From assembly GCF_037038585.1 (NCBI RefSeq), contig NC_092525.1, positions 17,774,867 to 17,838,866 of the forward strand: a stretch of DNA of 64,000 nt, read 5' to 3'. The notes beneath the pieces were generated by a model. That model saw only the letters and a list, made by a program, of their open reading frames with translations. It ran no database searches and was not told the DNA's origin. This document shows positions 12,801 to 21,560 of this stretch, in pieces; the stretch's first letter is position 1; every line of letters begins with the position of its first letter. Source of the DNA: Patagioenas fasciata (lineage: Eukaryota; Chordata; Aves; Columbiformes; Columbidae). A program made the position numbers and the translations under genes.

Positions 12801-15800
12801 AGTGATCAGACCAAAGCCAGATCCAAATTGTGCTGGGAAGAAGAAAAGTCATAGGGCTTATAAAATCTCTGAGTATATGCTACATCCCCAGGCAGTTTTA
12901 TAGTGCTGGCTGCTGGAATTGGAGAGATTTTCCTTAACACAGAGCAGCAAGCAAAGTCCACTTGGGTACTAAACATGACAATGTTCTGTGAACAGATTCC
13001 CGGAGCCCACCTCTGAGATTCGACAGAAAACTAGTGAGCTTTACTGAAGTTTTACTGGTTGGAGGAGGGAGAATGTGCAAAGACAATGTGACTTTAAGCT
13101 GGAAACATGGGACTAAAGTGTAAGACACTGCAGAAGAGGGGAAAAAATAAATATCACATGCCCTGAACCACACGAGTAATTACCATTGCAACAACAGCAC
13201 AAGTCCCAGGCTTGTTTTTCTTCTCTAGTCCAAACACTCTTCAGTTGTGCACAGACAGTTCTTTTAGTCAACACCTTACACTAACACCTCCTAAATGTTT
13301 TGTATTTTGGTGCAAAAATCAACACTTCAGCAGGTATTGTTACTCATGCTAAATTCATCTGTGGCCCTGTGGAGCTTTCAGACTTTAAGTTAGAAGCCAC
13401 AGGATGTCTTTACTAACATAGGAGTTCACTGAACTATTTAGGTAGCCAAGTTGAGGCATGTAAGAAATAAGGTCACCATTGTAACTTTGCTTTCAAAATT
13501 TCTATATGATGTGTCTGTGCAAGCTCTACTCACAGAGCAAGGCTGTCTGGGGTTCTAAGGCTTTTCAATCATTATCTCTCAATATATTTGATATATTGTA
13601 GCTCTAGGACAATATTTACTTGAACAAGCTGCTCCTTTACACTGCAGAACATCTGATAGCTGCCCAGCTGATGAGAGGACAACTCTCTAATGAAAGGTTA
13701 ATGTTGTCCAGCTGAAGAAGGCTCAAGGTATAATCGATGCACTCAGCTAAGACACCAGTCTTGAGGCAGACTGCAAGATTTATCCTTAGAAACATGGGAG
13801 TCTAGGCCCAGAACTAAAGGAGAGCCTCACAGGTACTTCAAACAGGTCAGAAACATGAGTGCACCCTGGACATTGCCATCTGCTGAAAGGGCAAATTGTA
13901 ATCGGTGCTCAAAATTAAACTGGGAGCATTCAATTGTGTCACCACAAATGGATCCCTAAGGCTACATGATTTCAGTCAATGTAATCAACCATCAGGGTTT
14001 ACAGCATTCCTAGAATACATACAGCTGCAAAGATCATTCACTTTTGGTAGAAAATTAACCTAATTTGTCTAATTAAGTTTCAGAATAATCTTTTTCCACC
14101 CAAAGACATGCTGCCAGGGAAGGGAAAAGCCCCATCGTTCCCCTTGCTTAAGCCCCTTGCAGAACACTGACAGAGCTCTGCTCTGCGAAGAACAGAACAT
14201 CTTCTATTCAAACTAACTCAGTACCATTTAGAAGCAGGTGAACTATGGATGCCTTCAATAAGAGGATATCTCTTTAATGCTGAAACAATTAAAAGCTCTT
14301 GAGGACCCAGGCTTTTTCTTCTAGGTCAGTATTTTTGTACCTTGCCTGTCCTATATGTGAGAATTCTGGTTTGATCTCCAGACTCCCAGGGAGTAACACA
14401 TGCCAGGCGTGCATATTTTTAAAACTGGGAACGTTTTCAAGGTATTTTGGCTCATGTGAATAAAATGCTAAGGTATCAGCAAGCCAGCAGGGAAAGCTGT
14501 CACCTTACCAACATCTGAAACGCTCTGCTAGCTGTGCCCCAAGAACACAGGGACCCTAAAAGAAAAATATTAATATGAAATCTGGGTAGTGAAACAAGTT
14601 CTCCAACGTAAGGGAGCACACTGCATCTCGCCCTTGCAGCAAAAAGTAATCAAATACAGAAATGCCGCAAGGACTCCAGTGAGTCTATAGGGCCTGCTTT
14701 CATAAATTGCATGACACTTCCCGAATTCCCTTCATAATACAAAGAACCTCTTCATCCCAGCTGGGACTCGAATCTGCTGTTCCACAGCCATCAGGCATAC
14801 AAAAAAAAAAAAAAAAATCAATATAGAGATTACTATACTGGGATTACTGGCAAAGCTTTTCCTATTGCTGTTGAGACTGGATGAAACAGAGGCAAAGTCA
14901 CATCTACTTCTCCCACAAACACACATGTAATGGTATTTCAGAAGTCAAAGTAATGAGGAACACTGGAAACGCAAACCCACTCAAAATCTGATTTCAGCTT
15001 TGAAGTATTATATCGACTAAACAACCATATTTACTACTAGTTAATAGACTTGCTTGCTACCCTAACTGCAGGGATAATTTGTGGCAAGTCATATCTGGCT
15101 TTTTAAGAAGTCATCACCTGTAAATTCACCTAGTTCAACTATTTAAGTTTGTGTGTTCATGCAATTCCTTCCAACATATCAGTACTTCAGGAAAAACAGT
15201 GTGGTTTCGTGAGTGGAATTCATGAGATGTTTTTATGATCAAATCAGGCAGATGCTGGTGTATAAGATCTGCCCACCCCCCAGTCAGAATATTTACCACA
15301 GTGACAAGCGCACAGGGGGTGTCTCCCAGAGGCATCTATGTGATTAGAGCAGCATTTGGTACTGTGTTAAGTAACATAATTACTTCAAAAGAGAGAGAAC
15401 ATTATGGTCAAAAGCATAAAAAAGGCATAACCAAGACTGCAGCTTTAAAATTAAGCAATTCTAACAGCAAAGATATTTCAGCAAGTCAACAATTATTTCA
15501 TTAAACCGCTTTAAGAAACACAGAAAGAACAGGGGGAAGGGACTGCCCATTCCACCCATTTCTCAAAGACGGAAAAATAAACCTTCCATACTGTCCAAGA
15601 TTACTCTTGTACAAGACAAAGGCACATAACACATCATCTGCTTGCACAGCTAATCCTGCCACTGTGCTGCAAGCTGCAGAGGCCAATGTTGATGTTTTAG
15701 AAAATGCTTTTGGATTTCTAATGCTAACAGTGGCAAATTTAATAGTCTGTACTTACACAGCATATAAAAGATTAAGCTTCAAGTCAGCTCTCAAGTACGA

Positions 15801-18800
15801 CTCCAAAAATTGCACAGTACAAACTAGCAGGTCTAGCTTGCCTTTAATCCAACATTCAATGTTCCAATTTGAATCTGCAAAAAATAGAAAGGGATGAAAC
15901 ATTTCTAAATTATGTTAAAGAATAAACCAAACAACTGAAGAGCCAGGATAAAATCCACTTACAAAGAGAAGATACATAACAGACATTCACGAAGGTGAGG
16001 CTGGACTGCAAGTGTGCAAATGTTTATGAATTATCCTTGCTGAATTGGGCACCCGTATATGTCTTTAAACATTTAAAAGACTAACAACGTAAGTGGCAGG
16101 CCTGGTTTCAGCTGGGATAGGGTTAATTTTCTTTCTAGTAGCTGGTACAGCACTGTGTTTTGGATTTAGTATGAGAAGAATGTTGATAACACACTGTTTT
16201 GGTTGTTGCCAAGCCATGTTTATACCAAGCAAGGACTTTTCAGCCAGGAGCTGCAGGTACACAAGCAGCTGGGAGAGGGCATGGCCAGAACAGTCAACCC
16301 AAAATGGCCAGAGGGATATTCCATACCACATGACACCACACTCAGCATACATTTTGGGGGAAGAAGAAGGAAGTGGTGGACTTTCAGAGTGATGGCATTT
16401 GTTTTCCCAAGTCACCATCACACGTGATGGAGCCCGGCTTTTCTGGAGACAGTTGAACAACCACCTGCCGATGGGAAGCAGCGAATGAATTCCTTCTTCC
16501 GCTTTACTTCATTTGTGTGCATGGCTTTTTACTTCTTAAACTGTCCTTATGTCAAATCACGAGTTTTCTCAGTTTTACTCATCTGATTCTCTTCCTCCTC
16601 CCACTGTGGGGAAGTCAGCGAGTGGTTGCATGGGGCTGAGTTGCCAGTTGGGGTTAAATCATACTGCTGCATGCTAATTATTAGAGCAGGAATATATTTT
16701 ACCTGGCTTTACAGGCAAGGCCACAAGAGGAAGAAAGAAATTAAGCTGCTGGTTGAAGGTTTTGCTGCTAACTGGTACAGCCTCTATAAGGCTGAACTGT
16801 ATACACTTCGTGCATGCACACACAATAGCAACAAATTTAGCGCGGCAGTCTTTAACAGAGATTTATTTGTCCCACGGGACAGTTCTTGTAAAATGAAATT
16901 CTACTCTACTGAGGTCAAAGAGATTCCCAACACTGCTAGCAGCACATCAACAGGCCAGTACGCTGGTCAGAGATGGGGGCTTACAGGAGCAGAAAGACAG
17001 CCTAGGAAAAAAGAATTCAATCTAATCCATGTGCAAATATGTACTAAGGCATCACAACTCCAGGAAGAAAAGACTGCACTTGCTCTCCACTGCCACCACC
17101 TCCTGAAGGAGTTTAAAGCCCATATCCACAAAAAGATTGAAAATATTTCTCATAGAAACAAGACACCTTTGAAGATCTGGGCTTATGTCCTCGTATCCTG
17201 TGCTACATATTTTATTCAAAACTCCTCCAGAAAAACACCCAACTTCTGTTTTCCCTTTGAAACTGTGCTACACAATTTCCCACATCTTCCTGTAAAGAAT
17301 TCCATGAAGAGGGATTTTATCATACTAATGCTCTGGATAAAAATGAATACCCATTGATACAACCCACCCCACCAACAACAAAACACTCCGACCATGTTCT
17401 TCAGAAGCAACTTCTTATGCCTTTGAATGGAAAACCTACCTATTTTCTGAGAAGCAGAAATACTGATTTCTGAAGGAATAAATTTTCTTGCTTGCATGCT
17501 TGCTCTGTACAAAGAACAATCAATGTTGTTATCACTCCAAAGGCAACAAAGAAAACTTTCTTCGTTCATTAGCACAGGAGGTTTGGTTTCGGGAGCTCCA
17601 CGCTCTCTCCTCAAGCCAGACCAGCTCTCTACAACTTCAGCAGAGAAAGGACTCAAAAATGTCTTATTCAGCAGCATACAGGGTAATGTAAAGTTCCTGG
17701 GAGGAATCTGATGGACCATACACTGGGCAACTGCCACCTGAAGAAAGTCTGCAAATATAAAGGTAAAGATATTGGAAATAATACAAAAAGTTCTTTTACT
17801 TGACAATGAAAAGGGAGTGGCTGACTTTTTACATAAACTCATTCATTACATAAAAATCAGACTATTTCCAGGGGCTGTTCTCCGCTGAGTTGGAAATAGA
17901 ATTACTATCAGCATGCCCTCTGAACCGGTGTCACAACTGACAGATATCAAAGTTTTCTCCCCCAAAGCTACACCACCTAACTTTTTGTTTCCTCCACCTC
18001 TTAAAATAGGTCAATACTGTAGGGGAAGCATCTCTTTGGGGTAAACTGGCTTACATTAACTCAAAACACACTGAATCCTAAACCTAAGTCCACACACTAT
18101 ACAGGTATGAGTCTCATCTCCCCCTGCAGTGCTGGGACGCTTGCAATCCAGCTCTTATTATCAAGGCTCCATTACTGTAGAAAAAATAATTCCATTCTAA
18201 ATATAACACATAGTCATTGAAACTGTTAAATACCAAATAATAGTATTACAAGAATATATGACTGGATGTAACAACACAACCCCAGGGCATTATCTGGGAA
18301 ATGAGATGTAGGAAAAGAATAATCTTTTCCGTCAGACTTAGATTCTTCAAAATAAAATCACTCTGACCACATCTGTAGTTCTTGTTGGTAAGCCATAGCT
18401 TGAATTACGCTAACAATGATGTTGAGAATGATGAGCATGTTGGTTTTGGAAATAGCTTACTGTAAAACACTGCACGAATTTCAAAGATTAAAGCTCTACT
18501 TACAGAAAGGCATGTGGGTCATTTGTGCACTTTGCATTTAGCTTTTTGCTCAGTAAGGGCATAAATATTTTAAGCAGTTCATTAGACAGAAATTAATTCA
18601 TGCTCTATCCCTTGCAATAGCCAAAATAAGAAAAACATAATTTCTCTAGCACTGTTTGATTAATAGCACAAAGGCATAGACTAAACAATATAAAACCACA
18701 AAAATAAAGCTTTTTAAAAAGCAGATGCTGTGTTCCTCTGCAGTGCGTTTAAGTGTTTTGGTTTTTCTTTACCCAGATTTTGCACTGCCAGACTTCTGAA

Positions 18801-20295
18801 GGGTTCTGCTCTTTCCTCCTCTCTCATTTAACAGTCTGTGCCTCTGTAGATACCAGTTTCATTACACCTCCTGGCTCCATGAAGAGGATTCAGTTGGCCA
18901 AACAGACTTTTAGTCCATCATACAGGATTAAAAAGGGACAAACTAGTAAGCGATGTGACAGTCTATGAAGCAGGACAGGTAACTAACATATCAAGCAATT
19001 CACAGAGGCAACTGCAGGGTGGGAAGTGGTTCCTGCCAGACATCTATTTTTCTAAAAAACAGACTCCCCTCTTACACATCAGATAATCTCACAGGATTAG
19101 TTAAATCCTATGCAATCAAAATGTGTGCAGCTACTTACCACTTCTGCAGAAGTGTTAAAAAATGAGAATGCATTACAATACAGAACATTTAGTGTAGGAT
19201 TGCCATAGCTCTTAAACAGCCATTAATAAACTGCAGCATACATTCAAAATATTTTCCTGCTACAGATGTTCTGTTTGCCTATGACACAGATGCACAGGAG
19301 GCCAGCACTTACAGTTCTGTCCCTCATGTCTGGGCTAACATGGCTACCAAGATGCCAGCCATGGCTTTTAGTTTATCTGGAAACAGCCCAAGGTGGCCAC
19401 TCAACAGATACACTTCTGGTCATTATGGGCCATAAGGTAGTGACAAACTGCTCTGAAGCCCAATGAAAACTCCCTGGGGCAGCCAGGTTTTCTAACTGAA
19501 ACATAGGAAATTTGTTTAGCTTAAGTCAACAAGACAATATTGTAAAGACACAAGACAACACAAATTTTGAAACCTACTTAATCGGATTACAGTATCTGCT
19601 CTCTCCCTAAGCATCATCACCAAAAGTCTTTGAATAGTTCTTATTTTAATAAAAAAAAATGAAAGGCAAATACCAGCTGTTCCTGAACAGCATACACCAA
19701 TACTGCCACAGATGTTTTCCAATTAGAAACCCAGTTTATTATACCCAATGTTTGCAGGTAATTGAGCACCCATTGACAACACTGTCATATGAAAGTGGAA
19801 CATCAACTACCTAAGAAAGCAGAGCTCAAACTCAAAGTCACACCATGGTTACACTGAATTAACAGAAACTTTGCAGTTCTGACAGAACCCAGATTTTGTC
19901 TTCCACTTTTGGCCCTATTAAGGTAACAAAACAAATTGTCCATGACCTATCTTACCAAATTTGGACTGGGACATTTATCTGATTGGGTCTTGACTCACCA
20001 CATACTTCCTACTGGCGTTTCCTGGTCTTAAAAGTGAGTTGCGCTGTTTTTTGGGACAAGACACATGGGCACAACCCTGAGAGTGTCAACATTTCAATTC
20101 TGCACAGTGGTAACATCAGCTCCTTTGTATATTCTAGTTGCATGTTGTGATAAAACACTAATCCAGTAGCACGACTTGAAACACCACTGTAAAACAGAAA
20201 TGGTGATTACTCTCCATCCTACATAATTACCAGACTTATTTTTGTAGTAACTTACCCAATAGGACAAACGTGGCCAGAATGATTTGCTGATACAT
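733..20295 (-). CDS. LEPR: Leptin receptor, 5' two-thirds (12 coding exons, runs off left edge)
   Basis: Gene-level span including introns. LEPR is a class I cytokine receptor of the plasma membrane that binds leptin and signals through JAK2/STAT3 to control feeding and energy balance. Twelve exons join in frame into 657 codons: 20256-20295, 17440-17748, 15757-15874, 10025-10230, 8419-8564, 7677-7821, 5891-6187, 5597-5714, 2517-2716, 1303-1451, 905-1064 and 733-815. Visible domains in order are a signal peptide, a divergent N-terminal domain, cytokine module 1 ending in WSDWS, an Ig-like domain, cytokine module 2 ending in WSNWS, and the first FnIII strands. The Ig and module 2 exons match the mammalian receptor closely (for example [20 protein letters not shown] and [14 protein letters not shown]). 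The remaining FnIII, transmembrane and Box1/STAT-binding exons must lie left of position 1. All twelve donors are GT and all acceptors are AG. Confidence 0.96.
905..1064 (-). CDS. LEPR: LEPR exon with WSNWS box of cytokine module 2
   Basis: This 160-base exon (phase 0 in, phase 1 out) encodes [40 protein letters not shown] and [13 protein letters not shown]. The WSNWS box, the preceding VQVRC and the GYWSNWS spacing match the mammalian second module. The acceptor is TTTACAG and the donor AAAG|GTACGT. Confidence 0.96.
1303..1451 (-). CDS. LEPR: LEPR exon, leptin-binding module 2 FnIII half
   Basis: This 149-base exon (phase 1 in, phase 0 out) encodes [20 protein letters not shown], then NVSWTNPIF and [17 protein letters not shown]. 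It matches mammalian [20 protein letters not shown] and LQFQIRYGLSGKEVQWK. One N-glycosylation site (NVS) is visible. The acceptor is TTTCTAG and the donor GAG|GTACTG. Confidence 0.96.
2250..2297. repeat. Perfect 24-bp tandem duplication
   Basis: Two adjacent identical 24-base copies (2250-2273 and 2274-2297) lie in the LEPR intron between the exons at 1303 and 2517. Each copy contains the core GGGTGTTTCATTTTAAAGAG. It is a simple local duplication with no known function. Confidence 0.9.
2517..2716 (-). CDS. LEPR: LEPR exon, leptin-binding module 2
   Basis: This 200-base exon (phase 2 in, phase 1 out) encodes [38 protein letters not shown] and [15 protein letters not shown]. Mammalian LEPR has SSLYCSDIPS and an identical [14 protein letters not shown] core. 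The strong conservation agrees with this module being the main leptin site. The acceptor is CTTTCAAG and the donor GTGG|GTAGGT. Confidence 0.97.
4016..4041. repeat. (TTTG)n microsatellite
   Basis: About five TTTG units in a T-rich stretch, intronic in LEPR. Confidence 0.9.
5120..5305 (-). mobile_element. Old CR1 LINE fragment, 3' region
   Basis: The text resembles the CR1 3' region read in reverse: an AGGTCTCTAGTC-AACCTCCA stretch, then GTCCGGTCGAGATTTGAAA, GTCTCCAAGGAC and TTCTACAGCCTCTCTGGGCC. Many differences from the CR1 pattern point to an old copy. It lies in the LEPR intron, about 290 bases from the exon at 5597. Confidence 0.7.
5597..5714 (-). CDS. LEPR: LEPR exon, start of cytokine module 2
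   Basis: This 118-base exon (phase 1 in, phase 2 out) encodes [20 protein letters not shown] and [19 protein letters not shown]. It matches mammalian [20 protein letters not shown] and LQLRYHR. The two cysteines form the first conserved disulphide of the leptin-binding module. The acceptor is TTAATTAG and the donor ACAG|GTACGT. Confidence 0.95.
5891..6187 (-). CDS. LEPR: LEPR Ig-like domain exon
   Basis: This 297-base exon (phase 1 in, phase 1 out) holds a whole Ig-like domain. Visible landmarks are [20 protein letters not shown] (first cysteine strand), [12 protein letters not shown] (the tryptophan strand), [15 protein letters not shown] and [19 protein letters not shown] (second cysteine). 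It is nearly colinear with mammalian LEPR. The Ig domain is needed for receptor activation after leptin binds at module 2. The acceptor is TGTGCAG and the donor GTAG|GTAAGA. Confidence 0.97.
6188..7676 (-). other. LEPR intron, nothing recognised
   Basis: AT-rich intron of about 1.5 kb with A-runs near 6241 and 6759. No repeat family or RNA gene is recognised. Confidence 0.6.
7677..7821 (-). CDS. LEPR: LEPR exon with WSDWS box of cytokine module 1
   Basis: This 145-base exon (phase 0 in, phase 1 out) encodes [20 protein letters not shown], then [18 protein letters not shown]. The WSXWS box is the hallmark of class I cytokine receptors; the preceding [15 protein letters not shown] is typical. 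The acceptor is AATAG and the donor GAG|GTAGGT. Confidence 0.95.
8419..8564 (-). CDS. LEPR: LEPR exon, cytokine module 1 FnIII strand region
   Basis: This 146-base exon (phase 1 in, phase 0 out) encodes [20 protein letters not shown] followed by [18 protein letters not shown]. It matches the mammalian [20 protein letters not shown] and YPLQYQVKY regions, the linker and first strands of the lower FnIII domain of module 1. The acceptor is TCCTCAG and the donor CAG|GTGAGT. Confidence 0.95.
8565..10024 (-). other. LEPR intron carrying a CR1 at its start
   Basis: Intron between the exons at 10025 and 8419. Its first third is a CR1 fragment (9684-10003); the rest is unremarkable AT-rich sequence. 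Confidence 0.7.
9684..10003 (-). mobile_element. CR1 LINE fragment (3' end), beside a LEPR splice donor
   Basis: The copy carries the CR1 3' signature read in reverse: AATCATGGAATTGTTTTGGT, then GGAAAAGACCTTTAAGATCA with the TTGAGTCCAGCC block, and upstream GGCAGCCTGTTCCAATGCCC. It is about 320 bp and in the same orientation as LEPR. Its right end lies about 20 bases from the donor of the exon at 10025, so the LEPR intron starts almost directly in CR1 sequence. The exact right edge is uncertain by about 15 bases. Confidence 0.9.
10025..10230 (-). CDS. LEPR: LEPR exon, cytokine module 1
   Basis: This 206-base exon (phase 2 in, phase 1 out) encodes SELSLGDVS..., a Cys-rich [14 protein letters not shown] stretch, [10 protein letters not shown] and SPVASVKPI. 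It aligns with mammalian HCNCSVHECCECLVPVP...LNDTLLMCLK...SPLMSVQPI. The acceptor is CCCTTGCAG and the donor ATAG|GTAAGG. A CR1 fragment begins about 20 bases beyond the donor in the intron. Confidence 0.95.
10902..10924. repeat. (AATGC)n pentanucleotide microsatellite
   Basis: More than four tandem AATGC units in a LEPR intron. Confidence 0.9.
14509..14555 (-). other. Possible cryptic or poison exon in LEPR intron
   Basis: On the minus strand, a T-rich tract ending TTTTTCTTTTAG is followed 47 bases later by the strong donor TTG|GTAAGG. The 47-base segment is not a multiple of three. The LEPR exons on either side already fit each other in phase. Spliced after the exon at 15757, it would read into an in-frame TAG after about nine codons. 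It resembles no known LEPR peptide. Whether it is ever used cannot be told from sequence. Confidence 0.25.
15757..15874 (-). CDS. LEPR: LEPR exon, start of cytokine module 1
   Basis: This 118-base exon is found by the phase-matched acceptor TTTGCAG and donor GT|GTAAGT. It encodes [20 protein letters not shown] and ends in LNLLYA. The NWNI-CW-KG-L-L--C pattern matches the mammalian segment NWNIQCWLKGDLKLFICY. It enters in phase 1 and leaves in phase 2, exactly what the flanking exons need. No long frame flags it because it is short and has no in-frame ATG. Confidence 0.9.
16098..16668 (+). mobile_element. Solo LTR of an avian ERVL-like endogenous retrovirus
   Basis: A block of about 570 bp begins TGGTTTCAGCTGGGATAGGG and runs through GTAGCTGGTACAGCACTGTG, GGATATTCCATACCACATGA, GATGGGAAGCAGCGAATGAA and CGAGTTTTCTCAGTTTTACTC to a GGGGTTAAATCA end. 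I recognise this arrangement as a common avian ERVL-type LTR, from memory and not from a search. No primer-binding site, gag, pol or env follows, so it appears to be a solo LTR. It lies antisense in the LEPR intron between the exons at 17440 and 15757. The 3' edge is uncertain by about 10 bases and I could not identify a target duplication. Confidence 0.8.
17440..17748 (-). CDS. LEPR: LEPR N-terminal domain exon
   Basis: This 309-base exon is in frame with the signal exon (phase 1 to phase 1). It encodes the end of the signal peptide, then [14 protein letters not shown] and a cysteine-containing stretch ending ISASQKI. It corresponds by position, phase and cysteine pattern to the large N-terminal exon of mammalian LEPR (there ...FKLSCMPPNST...), but identity is low, so this is the fastest-changing exon seen here. 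Potential N-glycosylation sites NFT and NKT are present, and a CCLWSDNN segment matches the mammalian CCFRSEQD position. Confidence 0.9.
17749..20255 (-). other. LEPR intron, nothing recognised
   Basis: AT-rich intron of about 2.5 kb between the first two LEPR coding exons. No repeat family, RNA gene or additional exon is recognised. Confidence 0.55.
20256..20295 (-). CDS. LEPR: LEPR first coding exon (start codon and signal peptide)
   Basis: The exon runs 20314 to 20256 on the minus strand; 19 bases are 5'UTR and the ATG is at 20295-20293. It encodes [13 protein letters not shown] plus the first base of a split Gly/Asp codon. The hydrophobic run is a signal-peptide core that continues into the next exon (DFLQVAVA), with a likely cleavage after the AVA-type site. 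The start context has A at -3. The acceptor is preceded by a T-rich tract, and the donor is G|GTAAG. The mammalian protein also begins with a short exon carrying most of the signal peptide. Confidence 0.88.
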
Positions 20296-21078
20296 CTTGT
20301 TTTGTAGAGCTGATCTGAAAAACATATAGAAAAGTAACTGAGAGCTGATAATTATCTGTCTATTATTTAATTTGGGTTGCATTTTGGCGCACGTCAGTTA
20401 ATTTAATACCCACACCTTTGTATGCAGAAAGGAAGAACAAACCCAATGTAATCTGAGAAAAAAAACCAGTGCTTAGAATATCAATTAATTGTCAACATAG
20501 CTCTTCCTTATCATTAGAGCTGTACAGCACCTCCTTTATCCAGGCTTTTGCTCGTCATCGTTCAGCTTCTGTGTTTGCTCGTCTGAAAGGCCCTACAAAT
20601 CCAAACAATCAAAATACTCAAGAGATATTCAATTTTCCAAGTGCAGGATACACAAAAGCCCTTGGGCACCCATTTTAACAGTGAAAATATCACTAAACCT
20701 TACAGTAATATTTCAATACTGTTCTTTGATTTCAGGTACTTTGTTCTTTTTAATTTTCATCCCATAGTTACACAAATTCTGTTAAAATCCAAATATAAGC
20801 ATTTTTGTATTTTAAATAAAGCTCAGTAGTGGATATCAGAATAAAATAGAGAGAGTTTGGTTGCCTTTGTAGTTAACCAGAACCGAAAGTTTAGTAAAAT
20901 TTACAGCTCAAGTCAGACAGAGAATGCTGGGGCAAGAAATCTGGGGAGTCCCTCCAAAGTATTCTCATTCCTTGAATATTTCTGAGAACAATTTCCTTGA
21001 CAACACCTGTGGTGCCAAAAGAAGTGGTGCCAACATGCAGTAATCCACTGGCCTTTCAGTTTGGGGGTGCATGTACTG

Positions 21079-21102
21079 TACTATTAATATATATTAATAG
21101 TA
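21079..21102. repeat. 24-bp perfect AT-rich palindrome
   Basis: The centre CTATTAATATATATTAATAG equals its own reverse complement, and TA flanks extend the palindrome to 24 bases. It could extrude as a cruciform; no function is implied. Confidence 0.85.
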
Positions 21103-21408
21103 TATACATCTATATACATACACACTGTGTGATACATATAGATTACTCCATACTGGCTACATAGCAGCGGGCTCTGCAGCCTGGAAGGAAAGTATAGATG
21201 GACAGAAAAGACCAAAAGAAAAGAAAAAGGGTGTTTTCTTTGTATTTTTTGCCACCACTGTCAGTGCACACTCCGAGTACATGCCCTTTGTCTCATCTCC
21301 TCAACAAGCCCCCACAGAATGGAGTGTCAGCCCCACAGAGGAACTGGAGGCTGCTGATAAAACCAAAGAATTTGGTTGTGATAAGGAGTGGCAGCCTCTG
21401 CTCAGAGC

Positions 21409-21560
21409 TGTCCATCGCACAATCATTTCAGTTGGAAGAGACCCTCAAGATCATCGAGTCCAACCATAACCTAACTCTGGCACTAACCCATGTCCCTATG
21501 AACCTTGTCTATGTGCCATTTAAACCCCTCCAGGGATGGTGATCCCTCCTCTTTGCCCTC
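21409..21560 (-). mobile_element. CR1 LINE fragment (3' end)
   Basis: Read in reverse, this shows the CR1 end pattern: CAATCATTTCAGTTGGAAGA, the AAGATCATCGAGTCCAACC block and AAACCCCTCCAGGGATGGTG. It is a short 5'-truncated copy in the same orientation as LEPR. Confidence 0.85.

Larger units (their letters stand above)
10231..15756 (-). other. LEPR intron of 5.5 kb
   Basis: This intron contains an AATGC pentamer repeat at 10902-10924, a well-formed possible cryptic exon at 14509-14555 (see findings) and a poly-A run near 14800. No other gene or repeat family is recognised. Confidence 0.6.

Noticed and set aside
12934-13173. Minus-strand frame with [14 protein letters not shown] resembling the KVHLLYVLP segment of LEPR
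   Set aside because: The true phase-matched exon for this region was found at 15757-15874, and this frame lacks NWNI-CW and good splice sites.
16669-17439. Internal retroviral genes following the LTR
   Set aside because: No primer-binding site and no gag, pol or env motifs follow; the LTR is best read as solo.
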